Positions 32,927 to 42,027 of a stretch of DNA of 64,000 nucleotides are shown piece after piece (the first letter of the stretch is position 1; every line of letters starts with the position of its first letter). Both the position numbers and the translations under genes were made by a program. The notes beneath the pieces are model-generated. The model worked only from the letters and a program-made list of their open reading frames with translations, was not told where the DNA came from and made no database searches. This stretch comes from Pseudomonas sp. PDNC002 (lineage in GTDB: Bacteria > Pseudomonadota > Gammaproteobacteria > Pseudomonadales > Pseudomonadaceae), in the NCBI RefSeq assembly GCF_016919445.1, contig NZ_CP070356.1, positions 999,501 through 1,063,500 on the forward strand, in the 5' to 3' direction.

Positions 32927-35773
32927 TCAGGCCGGCCGCTTCATCCGCTCCAGCAGCGCCAGGCAGGCCGCCGCCGGCAACGGCTGGGCAATCAGGAAGC
33001 CCTGGATCTCGTCGCAGCCATGGGCGCGCAGGAAACGCAGCTGCTCGGCGTGCTCGACGCCCTCGGCCACCACTTTCAGCTCTAGGCTGTGCGCCATGGC
33101 GATGATCGCGCGGGTAATGGCCGCGTCCTCGCCGCGTTCCGACAGGTCGCGGATGAAGGTCTGGTCGATCTTCACGTAGTCCACCGGGAAGCGCTTGAGG
33201 TAACTGAGCGAGGAATAGCCGGTGCCGAAGTCGTCGATGGCCAGCTTCACGCCCATCTCGCGCAACTGGCGGAAGGTCGTGGTGACGCTGTCGACGTTGT
33301 CCAGCAGCTGGCTTTCGGTCAGCTCCAGCTCCAGCAGGTGTGACGGCAAGCCGGTTTCGTCCAGCACGGTGCGCACCAGGTCCACCAGGTTGCCGGTGCG
33401 CAACTGGTGCACCGAGAGATTCACCGACACGCGCAATTCATGTCCCTGTCGCTGCCAGGCGCGGGCCTGCTGGCAGGCGCGGCGCAGGACGAATTCGCCG
33501 ATGGCGCCGATCAGCCCGGTCTCTTCGGCAAGACCGATGAAATCGCCCGGCGGCACCATGCCCATTTCCGGATGGTGCCAGCGCACCAGGGCTTCGGCGC
33601 TGTCCAGGCGCTCGTTGGCGAGGTTCAGCTTGGGCTGGTAGTGGACGTCCAGCTGGCCTTCGTCGATGGCCTTGCGCAGCCGGGTCTCCAGCTGCAGGCG
33701 CTCCAGGGTGCAGGCCTGCAGGTTGTCGGTGAAGAACTGGAAGGTGTTGCCGCCCAGGTGCTTGGCGTGCTGCATGGCCATGTTCGCCTGGCTCATCAGC
33801 GCGGAGATTTCCCAGGCGTTGTCCGGCAGCAGGCTGATGCCTACCGAGGCGCTGACCACCAGTTCGTGGCCGCCCACGGTCATCGGCGTGCGCAGCTTGG
33901 CCAGCAGGCGGCTGGATAACCGCGCCAGCGCCGCGAGGCTGGCGTAGGAGTCGATCAGCACGGCGAATTCGTCGCCGGACAGCCGGGCGATGGTGTCCGC
34001 CTCGGGCACCGTCTGGGTCATGCGCCGCGACATCTGCCGCAGCAGTTGGTCGGCAACCTCATGGCCCAGGCTGTCGTTGAGCAGCTTGAAGCGGTCCAGG
34101 TCGATCAGCAGCAGCGCCGCCGTGCGGCCTTCCTGGCGCGCGCGCTGGCTGGCCTCGTGCAGGCGCTCCTTGAACAGCGTGCGGTTGGCGAGGCCCGTGA
34201 GTTCGTCGTAGTGCGACAGGTAGCGCAGGCGCTCCTCGGCGTCGCGGCGGGCGGTGAGGTCGGCGAAGAAGCCGACCACCTGCGCCACCTGCCCGCGGCC
34301 GTCGCGCACTACATTCAGCTGCAGCCACTGCGGGTAAAGCTCGCCGTTCTTGCGGGTCTCGATCAATTCGCCCTGCCAGGTGCCCTGGCGCTCCAGTTCG
34401 GCGCGGATCAACTGGTAGCGACGCAAGGCCTCCGAAGAGCCCATCAGACGCGCCACGTTATGCCCCAGCACATCCTCGCGGCGGTAGCCGGTGAGGCGGG
34501 TGAAGGCCTCGTTGAGGGCGATCAGGCGGTAGTCCGGGTCAAGGATGATGATGCCTTCGCTGGCGGCCTCGAACACCGTGGCGGCCAGGCGCTGTTCTTC
34601 CTCGCGCTGCTTGCGGGTGGAAATGTCGGCGCGGGTACCGACCATCCGCGTGACCTGCCCGTGGCCGTCGCGCTCCATCACCCGGCCACGGTCCTCGACC
34701 CAGACCCAGTGGCCGTCGGCGTGACGTACGCGGTACTCGATGCGGTAGCCGTCGGTGCGGCCCTTCAGGTGCTCGACCAGCGCGCGGCGCAGCAGCGGCA
34801 CATCGTCCGGATGCAGGCGCGGACGAAGGTCGTTGCGCACGGTCTTCACCGACTCCTGGGCGATCCCGAAGATTTCCTGCAGGTGCGAGTGGTGCACCTC
34901 GTCGGTCAAGAGGTTCCAGTCCCACAGGCCCAGCTCGCTGGCTTCCAGCGCCAGCGCCAGGCGCGCCTCGGTATGGCTGAGCTGCGCACTGCCCGCCTCC
35001 ACGCGCTCCTGCAGGGCGTCACGGGCGCGGCAGAGCTCGCGCTCGGCACGCCGGCGCTGCTCGACTTCGCGCTCCAGGTCCTGGTTCAGTGCTTCGGTCT
35101 GCGCCTTGGCACGCTCCAGGTGCGCCACCAGCGCCTGGGCCTGGAAGCGCCGCAGCAGGCTGGTGTGGACCAGCCGATGAATCTGCCAGGCCACCACCAG
35201 CAACGCGGCCAGGAGGATCACCCCGAGCACGCCCCAGCCCTGCTGCAGCGGGTTCTCGCTGATCAGCAGGTAGGAAATCGACGGGAACAGGCAGGGCAAG
35301 GCGAAGGTGAGAAAAGCCGGCAGGCTGACGGCGTAGGCCACGCTGGCCGAGAGGATCGCCGCGGCAATCAGGCCGAATACCAGGGATTGCTGGAGGAAGG
35401 CATCCGCCGGCACCAGCGCGATGGCGGCGAAGGCCAGGGTCAGGCCGGAGGCGCCGGCGCCGAACAGGAAGGTGCGCTGCCAGTGCGGGCTGGCCTGGCG
35501 CTCGACGGAGGCCGCATTGAAGGCGGACACCTGGATCAGGCGCAGCACGGCAAGCAGCACCAGCCATACCAGCCAGCCGCAAAGGCGGGCGACGGGCACG
35601 TCCTCCCACAGCAGGCCGGCGCACGCCAACCCGTTGAGCAGCATCAGCAGCGTCGGCACCCGCGACCCCTGATACAGCAGGCGAGTGCGTTCGACAGCGA
35701 TCTCGTGAGCGTACTGCTGGCGGATCTCGGCATGGCTCACCGGGATCGCCGAAGGCTCTACATAAGCGGTCAT
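32927..35773 (-). CDS. Membrane PAS-PAS-GGDEF-EAL signalling protein
   Basis: A 948-residue protein. About six transmembrane segments (roughly 40-225) are followed by a coiled coil, two PAS domains (about 310-430 and 435-555), a GGDEF domain whose motif reads SGDEF (RLSGDEFAVL), and an EAL domain. The EAL domain has EALVRW, DDFGTGYSSL, KIDQTF and EGVE, so phosphodiesterase residues look intact. The GGDEF site is variant and may be an allosteric or weak cyclase. It would control cyclic di-GMP in response to a PAS ligand or membrane signal. It corresponds by position to PA5442 and is divergent from uvrD. The ATG at 35773 is preferred to a frame start at 35965 within the uvrD 5' end. Confidence 0.88.
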   Translation of the reverse strand: MTAYVEPSAIPVSHAEIRQQYAHEIAVERTRLLYQGSRVPTLLMLLNGLACAGLLWEDVPVARLCGWLVWLVLLAVLRLIQVSAFNAASVERQASPHWQRTFLFGAGASGLTLAFAAIALVPADAFLQQSLVFGLIAAAILSASVAYAVSLPAFLTFALPCLFPSISYLLISENPLQQGWGVLGVILLAALLVVAWQIHRLVHTSLLRRFQAQALVAHLERAKAQTEALNQDLEREVEQRRRAERELCRARDALQERVEAGSAQLSHTEARLALALEASELGLWDWNLLTDEVHHSHLQEIFGIAQESVKTVRNDLRPRLHPDDVPLLRRALVEHLKGRTDGYRIEYRVRHADGHWVWVEDRGRVMERDGHGQVTRMVGTRADISTRKQREEEQRLAATVFEAASEGIIILDPDYRLIALNEAFTRLTGYRREDVLGHNVARLMGSSEALRRYQLIRAELERQGTWQGELIETRKNGELYPQWLQLNVVRDGRGQVAQVVGFFADLTARRDAEERLRYLSHYDELTGLANRTLFKERLHEASQRARQEGRTAALLLIDLDRFKLLNDSLGHEVADQLLRQMSRRMTQTVPEADTIARLSGDEFAVLIDSYASLAALARLSSRLLAKLRTPMTVGGHELVVSASVGISLLPDNAWEISALMSQANMAMQHAKHLGGNTFQFFTDNLQACTLERLQLETRLRKAIDEGQLDVHYQPKLNLANERLDSAEALVRWHHPEMGMVPPGDFIGLAEETGLIGAIGEFVLRRACQQARAWQRQGHELRVSVNLSVHQLRTGNLVDLVRTVLDETGLPSHLLELELTESQLLDNVDSVTTTFRQLREMGVKLAIDDFGTGYSSLSYLKRFPVDYVKIDQTFIRDLSERGEDAAITRAIIAMAHSLELKVVAEGVEHAEQLRFLRAHGCDEIQGFLIAQPLPAAACLALLERMKRPA

Positions 35774-35951
35774 AGGCGGTTTTTCTTGTAGGTTCTGGCC
35801 TAAGAGTCGGCGGAGCATAACCGAGGACGGCGTCCTGCTAACAGCATCACAGATGGCAATTGGCCGGCTGCCTGCCCAACTTTCGTCGGGAATCCGCCGG
35901 ACGGCGGTCCGGTTTGCCGGGGTTTCGAGCCCACCGGTAGAATGCCGACCC

Positions 35952-38132
35952 ATGAACGATGACATCTCCTACCTGCTCAACTCCCTCAATGACCCGCAGC
36001 GCCAGGCCGTGGCCGCGCCGCTGGGGCGCCAGCGCGTGCTCGCCGGCGCCGGGTCCGGCAAGACCCGCGTGCTGGTGCACCGTATCGCCTGGTTGATCCA
36101 GGTCGAGAACGCCTCGCCGCACAGCATCCTGGCCGTGACCTTCACCAACAAGGCCGCCGCCGAAATGCGCGCGCGGATCGAGCAGTTGCTGGGGATCAAC
36201 CCGGCGGGTATGTGGGTCGGCACCTTCCACGGTCTGGCCCACCGCCTGCTGCGCGCGCACTGGCAGGAAGCCGGACTGCCGGAGAACTTCCAGATCCTCG
36301 ACAGCGACGACCAGCTACGCCTGGTCAAGCGCGTGGTGCGCGAGATGGGGCTGGACGAGCAGCGCTGGCCGCCGCGCCAGGCGCAGTGGTTCATCAACGG
36401 CCAGAAGGACGAGGGCAACCGCCCGCAGAATATCCAGGCCGGTGGCGACCTCTACCTGTCGACCATGGTCAGCGTCTACCAGGCCTACGAAGACGCCTGC
36501 GCCCGCGCCGGCGTGGTGGACTTCGCCGAGCTGCTGCTGCGCTCGCTGGACCTCTGGCGCGACCGCCCGAGCCTGCTGGAGCACTACCAGCGGCGCTTCC
36601 GCCACATCCTGGTGGACGAGTTCCAGGACACCAACGCCGTGCAGTACGCCTGGCTGCGCTTCCTCGGCAAGGGCGGCGAGAGCCTGATGGTGGTGGGCGA
36701 CGACGACCAGTCGATCTACGGCTGGCGCGGCGCGAAGATCGAGAACATCCAGCAGTTCGGCGACGACTTCGCCGGCACCGAGGACATCCGCCTGGAGCAG
36801 AACTACCGCTCCACTGCGACCATCCTGAAGGCCGCCAACGCGCTGATCGCCAACAACAGCGGGCGCCTGGGCAAGGAACTGTGGACCGACGGCGTCGACG
36901 GCGACCCGATCACCCTCTATGCCGGCTTCAACGAGCACGATGAAGCGCGCTACATCGTCGAAACCATCGAGGACGCCCTGCGCAAGGACGGCCTCAAGCG
37001 CAGCGAGATCGCCATTCTCTACCGCTCCAACGCCCAGTCCCGCGTGCTGGAAGAGGCGCTGCTGCGGGAGAAGATCCCGTACCGCATCTACGGCGGCCAG
37101 CGCTTCTTCGAGCGCGCCGAGATCAAGAACGCCCTGGCCTACCTGCGGCTGATCCGCCTGCGCGACGACGACGCCGCGCTGGAGCGGGTGATCAACGTGC
37201 CGCCACGCGGCATCGGCGAGAAGACCGTCGAGGCGATCCGCAACGCTGCGCGCCACAATGGCACCTCCATGTGGCGCGCGATCAACGACGTGATCGCCGC
37301 CAAGGCCGTTGCCGGCCGCGCTGCCAGTGCACTCAACGGCTTCCTGGAAACCGTCGACCTGTTGGCGGTGAAAGTGGAAGGCATGCCGCTGCACCAGATG
37401 ACTCAGATCGTCATCGAGCAGTCCGGCCTGGTCACCTACCACAAGGAAGAAAAGGGCGAGAAAGGCCAGGCCCGGGTGGAGAACCTGGAAGAACTGGTCA
37501 GCGCCGCCCGCGCCTTCGAGACCCCGGACGATGAGGACACCCCGCCGCTGGTGGCCTTCCTCGACCACACTGCGCTGGAGTCCGGCGACACCCAGGCCGA
37601 CGCCTTCGAGGACAGCGTGCAGCTGATGACGCTGCACAGCGCCAAGGGCCTGGAATTCCCGCTGGTGTTCCTCGCCGGCATGGAAGAAGGCCTGTTCCCG
37701 CACAAGATGAGCCTGGAAGAACCCGGCCGTCTGGAAGAAGAACGCCGCTTGGCCTACGTCGGCATCACCCGTGCCATGCAACGCCTGGTGATGACCTACG
37801 CGGAAACCCGCCGCCTGTATGGCAGCGAGACCTACAACAAGGTGTCGCGCTTCGTCCGCGAAATCCCGCCGAGCCTGATCCAGGAAGTACGCTTGTCCAA
37901 CTCGGTGAGCCGCCCGCTCTCGGGCAACCAGCGCAGCGGCAACCTGTTCAGCGGCGCCAGCGTGCCGGACACGCCGTTCAGCCTCGGCCAGTCCGTGCGC
38001 CACCCGCTGTTCGGCGACGGCGTGATCCTCAACTTCGAAGGCTCCGGCGCCCAGGCACGGGTGCAGGTGAACTTCGATAGCGAGGGCAGCAAGTGGCTGA
38101 TGATGGGGTATGCGAAGTTGGAGGCCGTCTAG
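35952..38132 (+). CDS. DNA helicase II UvrD
   Basis: A 726-residue superfamily 1A 3'-5' helicase acting in mismatch and nucleotide excision repair. The Walker A motif is AGAGSGKTRV (31-40), motif II is LVDEFQDTN, motif III is VGDDDQSIYGWRGA, and the C-terminal motifs include LMTLHSAKGLEFPLVFLAGMEE and RRLAYVGITRAM. The length and C-terminal Tudor-like tail (GQSVRHPLFGDGVILNFEG) match UvrD. The ATG at 35952 is used. It is divergent from the GGDEF/EAL gene and convergent with the sulfatase gene. Confidence 0.96.
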   Translation: MNDDISYLLNSLNDPQRQAVAAPLGRQRVLAGAGSGKTRVLVHRIAWLIQVENASPHSILAVTFTNKAAAEMRARIEQLLGINPAGMWVGTFHGLAHRLLRAHWQEAGLPENFQILDSDDQLRLVKRVVREMGLDEQRWPPRQAQWFINGQKDEGNRPQNIQAGGDLYLSTMVSVYQAYEDACARAGVVDFAELLLRSLDLWRDRPSLLEHYQRRFRHILVDEFQDTNAVQYAWLRFLGKGGESLMVVGDDDQSIYGWRGAKIENIQQFGDDFAGTEDIRLEQNYRSTATILKAANALIANNSGRLGKELWTDGVDGDPITLYAGFNEHDEARYIVETIEDALRKDGLKRSEIAILYRSNAQSRVLEEALLREKIPYRIYGGQRFFERAEIKNALAYLRLIRLRDDDAALERVINVPPRGIGEKTVEAIRNAARHNGTSMWRAINDVIAAKAVAGRAASALNGFLETVDLLAVKVEGMPLHQMTQIVIEQSGLVTYHKEEKGEKGQARVENLEELVSAARAFETPDDEDTPPLVAFLDHTALESGDTQADAFEDSVQLMTLHSAKGLEFPLVFLAGMEEGLFPHKMSLEEPGRLEEERRLAYVGITRAMQRLVMTYAETRRLYGSETYNKVSRFVREIPPSLIQEVRLSNSVSRPLSGNQRSGNLFSGASVPDTPFSLGQSVRHPLFGDGVILNFEGSGAQARVQVNFDSEGSKWLMMGYAKLEAV

Positions 38133-38151
38133 GCCTCCGGCTCACCACCTC

Positions 38152-40050
38152 TCAACGGGTCGCGCCGGGGCACAGTGAGGATTGCATGTCCGCCAGGCGA
38201 TAACCGTCCTGCTCCGGCAGCAGGTACTTGCCCACCAATTGCGGTGGCCCGATGCGGCCGCCATAGCGCTGGCTGCCGTCGGCGGCGGCGCCGATGTAGG
38301 TCGGTACCGCCATGGCCTCTGCGCTGACTTCGCGCGGCATGGCTTGATCAGCGTTCAATACCGCGCGCCCATTCAGGTAGATCGCCAGCAGGCCTTTTTC
38401 CGGCCCAGGGAAGGGGAAGCTCGACGCGGGCTTGATGTTGAAACTGGTCACGATGCTATTGCAGCCCTCTCGCAAGGCCACCGGCTCGCTCTGGAAGCGC
38501 CGCGCGCCGTGCGTCACCACCAGGCGCTTCTGCTCCAGGGCCAGGCTCCAGATGCCCGGCTGATCCACCAGTATCTGCCGGCCTGCGCCCACGCTACGCG
38601 TGGCTGCCAGGCCGAGACTGAACCCACCGAACACCGGCGAGCGCTGAAAGTCCCTGCCCGACGCGTATGCCGGGCGCGCGCCCTCGGCCGGATGCCATTG
38701 CAGCGGCACCGGACGGTTTTTACGCTCCCATGCTCCAATAAGGCTGGAGGCCTCCTCGTGATTGAAGGTCGTCGAGACCGCAGGGGCCGTTGCCGGAGCC
38801 CCGATCGGACCGGTCACCGGTCGACTCTCCAGCTTTGCGAAAAGATTGCGGTAGAAGAGCCCACGGCCGGGTAGGTGGCCGGCATAGGTCATGCCCCAGT
38901 CCATCACGTCCGCCGCCCAGTACTGCGCGCCCACCGGCGGCAGCGGCGCAGTGGCGTTCAATTGCGCAGACAGGTCTCGCCCGTTCAGTCCCTTGGGCGG
39001 TACGCCGCCAACCATGCCAACCAGGGTCGGGTACAGGTCCGTGATGCGTGAAACGCCGACCACATCCCGCCCGGTGGTATGTCCCGGCCACATGATCAGC
39101 AGCGGCGCACGCACGCCGCCTTCGAAGTAAGTGGCCTTGGTACCGGTCAGTGGGTAATTGCTGTCGCGGGCCAGATTCGGGCTGCCGTTGTCGCTGGTGA
39201 AGACGATCAACGTGTCGTCCAGTTGCCCGCTGCGAGAGAGCGCTTCCAGCAAGCGCGCGACGTTGTGATCGAGTTGCTTGAGCACCGCTAGATAGCGTCC
39301 TTCGTCGGTATCGGGGAACTGCCGGCGGAAGGCGTCGGAGGGCTCGAACGGATGATGCGGCGACAACAACCAGAGGTTGATGAACCAAGGCTTGCCGTCG
39401 ACCCGCCCGTTCTGGATGAGGTCGATGGCACGGTCCGTCAGCAGGTCGTCCAGATGCCCCTTGTACTGCTGCGGCGGGCCATCATCGCGTTGCAGCCAAG
39501 GGTCGTTGAAGGTCGGCTTGCGGCGGATCAGTTTGCCATTGGCATCAGGCCCCTGCAGGACGAAGTGGTTGAGCATGCCGAACCAGTCGTCGAAACCCTG
39601 GTGGTTCGGGCGTATCTGCAGGTACTCCAATCCTTCGCCAACGTGCCACTTGCCCAGGTGATGGGTGCTGTAGCCCAGTTTGTGCAGGGATTTGGGCAGC
39701 GTATCGAGATCAGGGGACAGGCCCAGGCCGTCAGGCTCGAAGCCGATGTTCACCGGCGCACGGCCAGTCAGAAGCGCGGCGCGGCTGACCGAGCAGGTGC
39801 TGTCAGTATAATGTTGGCGAAAGCGCAGGGATTGCTGGCTCAGCTGGTCCAGCGTGGGTGTCGGCGCCTGGCCGTCACCCCAGGACGCGATGTCGTTGTT
39901 GCCCAGGTCGTCGGCCAGGATGAACAGGATATTCGGTCGTGAGGATTGATCCTGAGCATTGCTGCACGCCATGCTGGCAAGCAGAATCATCAGCGCACAG
40001 GCTATACGGGCAGCGAGCGACGACGTCGCGCGCATCGAAAAGAACAACAT
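38152..40050 (-). CDS. Exported sulfatase with variant C-S-V-S-R active-site motif
   Basis: A 632-residue alkaline-phosphatase-superfamily sulfatase with an N-terminal signal peptide (about 1-28, possibly a lipobox ending MAC). The metal site is ILFILADDLGNND (Asp47-Asp48), and GKWHVG plus TSDNGSPN complete the core. The Cys that would become formylglycine is Cys86 in TCSVSRAALLTGR, where the usual CxPxR has Val in place of Pro. It should act outside the cytoplasm on sulfate or a related ester. It lies beside a glycan cluster that contains a sulfotransferase. Its start is only 18 bases from the divergent 2OG-oxygenase start. Phosphonate or phosphodiester hydrolysis is an alternative activity. 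Confidence 0.8.
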   Translation of the reverse strand: MLFFSMRATSSLAARIACALMILLASMACSNAQDQSSRPNILFILADDLGNNDIASWGDGQAPTPTLDQLSQQSLRFRQHYTDSTCSVSRAALLTGRAPVNIGFEPDGLGLSPDLDTLPKSLHKLGYSTHHLGKWHVGEGLEYLQIRPNHQGFDDWFGMLNHFVLQGPDANGKLIRRKPTFNDPWLQRDDGPPQQYKGHLDDLLTDRAIDLIQNGRVDGKPWFINLWLLSPHHPFEPSDAFRRQFPDTDEGRYLAVLKQLDHNVARLLEALSRSGQLDDTLIVFTSDNGSPNLARDSNYPLTGTKATYFEGGVRAPLLIMWPGHTTGRDVVGVSRITDLYPTLVGMVGGVPPKGLNGRDLSAQLNATAPLPPVGAQYWAADVMDWGMTYAGHLPGRGLFYRNLFAKLESRPVTGPIGAPATAPAVSTTFNHEEASSLIGAWERKNRPVPLQWHPAEGARPAYASGRDFQRSPVFGGFSLGLAATRSVGAGRQILVDQPGIWSLALEQKRLVVTHGARRFQSEPVALREGCNSIVTSFNIKPASSFPFPGPEKGLLAIYLNGRAVLNADQAMPREVSAEAMAVPTYIGAAADGSQRYGGRIGPPQLVGKYLLPEQDGYRLADMQSSLCPGATR

Positions 40051-40068
40051 TCAGCGAATCCCCGGAAG

Positions 40069-40860
40069 ATGCTCAGAAAGCTTTTCACCCCAAAAAGCAC
40101 GCCTTCAGCCGAGACCACGTCGAACGGTCTGCTGCTGGACTATCAGGACCTGGCGCGCCGGGTCGTCGAGCAGGCCCCACGTTATCAAGGCAACTCGCCG
40201 TTCCCGCATATCGTCATCGACAACTTCCTGCCATCGACAACCATTCAAAAACTGCTCGAAGAATACCCGAAAGAGCAGGACAACCCACTCTGGAACAACG
40301 CTTCGCACACGGATAAATCCAGTGGCGAATATGTCCAGAAGGAAAAGCGAAACATCCGGGATTACCTGCAGATGCCGCCGACCTACCGGCAACTGTTCTG
40401 GGAGCTCAACTCCCATGGATTCCTCGATTACCTGGCCACGCTCAGCGGCATCGCCAACCTGATTCCCGACCCCAACCTGCGCGGGGCCGGCATCCACCAG
40501 ATCTCCCGTGGCGGCTTTCTCAAGGTCCACACCGATTTCGCCACGCACCGCGATTTCGGCCTGGATCGACGCCTGAACGTGCTGATTTATCTGAACGAAG
40601 AATGGTCCGAATCCTACGGCGGACACCTGGAGCTGTGGGACCCGCAGATGGCCGGCCCGCCGCAACGCGTTCTGCCGATCCTCAACCGCTGCGTGGTTTT
40701 CAGCACCACGTCCCAGTCCTTCCATGGCCACCCGCAACCGCTGACCTGCCCCGACGGTGTCTATCGCCGTTCCCTGGCGCTGTACTACTACACCAACGGG
40801 CGTCCGCAGGGAGAAGCAGAGCCAGGCTTCGCCACGCATTGGCGCGATGTACCGGCCTGA
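40069..40860 (+). CDS. 2-oxoglutarate/Fe(II)-dependent oxygenase
   Basis: A 263-residue prolyl-4-hydroxylase-like oxygenase (2OG-FeII_Oxy_3 type). The iron ligands are His154 and Asp156 (LKVHTDFATH) with the distal His about 219-221 (QSFHGHPQPL). Arg233 or Arg234 in YRRSLALYYY should bind 2-oxoglutarate. The NEEWSESYGGHLELWD segment is typical. Relatives occur in surface-glycan gene clusters and may hydroxylate sugars, lipids or proteins; the substrate here is unknown. The ATG at 40069 was chosen because the upstream frame runs through the divergent sulfatase gene. It converges on the acyltransferase gene with six bases between stops. Confidence 0.82.
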   Translation: MLRKLFTPKSTPSAETTSNGLLLDYQDLARRVVEQAPRYQGNSPFPHIVIDNFLPSTTIQKLLEEYPKEQDNPLWNNASHTDKSSGEYVQKEKRNIRDYLQMPPTYRQLFWELNSHGFLDYLATLSGIANLIPDPNLRGAGIHQISRGGFLKVHTDFATHRDFGLDRRLNVLIYLNEEWSESYGGHLELWDPQMAGPPQRVLPILNRCVVFSTTSQSFHGHPQPLTCPDGVYRRSLALYYYTNGRPQGEAEPGFATHWRDVPA

Positions 40861-40866
40861 CCCACG

Positions 40867-42024
40867 TCAGGCATCCGCTGCTCGGCGCGCCCAGGGGGCG
40901 CGCCCGGAGTAGGTCGCCAGGTGCGACTTGAGCCTCAGGAACGGCATCTCGACCAGGCGATAGCTCAGCCAGGCCAGTCCCCAGGACGCCGCCAGGCTGA
41001 CGGCGATGCGCAGCAGGTAGGCGTCGGGGTTGCTGTCCAGCGTCATGCCGGCGGCTTTCAGCGGGTAGAGGCAGTAGAACTGCAGTGGAACGTGGACCAG
41101 GTAGAGCGAGTAGGAAATCCGCCCGAAGTGGTCCAGCAGCGGGTTGGCCAGCACTCGCTTGATCCGCCAGCCCAGGGTCAACAGACCGAGCATCACCCCA
41201 CCCCAGAGCAAGGCTTCGATGTTGTGGTACATCGGCAGGGCCTGCAGAGCGTTGCGCTCGCCGGTGAGGGAGAACCATAGCCACAGCCGCCCCAGACCGA
41301 CCAGGCAGCCAGCCAGCAGCGCGAGGGCGACCAGTCCACGTTCGCGCAGCCAGAGGTAGCGCTGGCTCAGGCTGAACGCCGCGCAGGCGGCTCCCACGAA
41401 GAAGGCGCCGGCGCGGCCGAACAGGGAGTTTTCCCAGGGGTTGGTCGGCGACAGCCAGCCCGGCGAATGAAACAGGTAGACATGCGCCACCGCCCAGCCC
41501 AGCACGGCGAGCGCCACCAGCCAGCGGCCGGCAGCGAAGCGCAGAAGCCACATCACCCACGGCAGCAGCAGGTAGAACTGGATCTCGGTACACAGCGACC
41601 ACCAGGGCACGCTGAAGGGAAACGCCTGGAAACCGATGGGAATGAACAGCAGCGCCTTGAAGGTCACCGCCTTCTGCGTCATCCCCCAGGCCAGCAGCAC
41701 CGCCACGTAATACAAGGGCACGATGCGGAAGAAACGCGCCGAATAGAAGCGCCGGATACTGACCTGTTCACCACTACGCAGGCCCGCGAGGAACGGCCGC
41801 GCCAGCAGGAAGCCGCTGAGCACGAAGAACAGCGTGACACCGCTGTTGCCGCCGCCGAGCAGGGTCACCCACGCCGGGTTGTCCGGCCGCGTGGCCAGTC
41901 CGAGGATACCGAAGTAGTGGAAACCCACCACCTGCAGGATCGCCCAACCACGCAGCGACTCAAGCTCGGGCAGATAGCTCGCCGGCTGGCGCAGCCCCGC
42001 CCGTGCGTCAGCGAGCTCACTCAT
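40867..42024 (-). CDS. Acyltransferase 3 family (OafA-like) membrane protein 1
   Basis: A 385-residue integral membrane acyltransferase with about ten hydrophobic segments. The N-terminal LESLRGWAILQVVGFHY gives the family R-x10-H pattern, followed by SGVTLFFVLSGFLLARPF and RFFRIVPLYYVAVLL. Such enzymes add acetyl or other acyl groups to O-antigen or exported glycans at the membrane. It is the last gene of a six-gene leftward operon that begins with the sulfotransferase, with three bases separating it from the methyltransferase gene. Confidence 0.88.
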   Translation of the reverse strand: MSELADARAGLRQPASYLPELESLRGWAILQVVGFHYFGILGLATRPDNPAWVTLLGGGNSGVTLFFVLSGFLLARPFLAGLRSGEQVSIRRFYSARFFRIVPLYYVAVLLAWGMTQKAVTFKALLFIPIGFQAFPFSVPWWSLCTEIQFYLLLPWVMWLLRFAAGRWLVALAVLGWAVAHVYLFHSPGWLSPTNPWENSLFGRAGAFFVGAACAAFSLSQRYLWLRERGLVALALLAGCLVGLGRLWLWFSLTGERNALQALPMYHNIEALLWGGVMLGLLTLGWRIKRVLANPLLDHFGRISYSLYLVHVPLQFYCLYPLKAAGMTLDSNPDAYLLRIAVSLAASWGLAWLSYRLVEMPFLRLKSHLATYSGRAPWARRAADA

Positions 42025-42027
42025 GCT

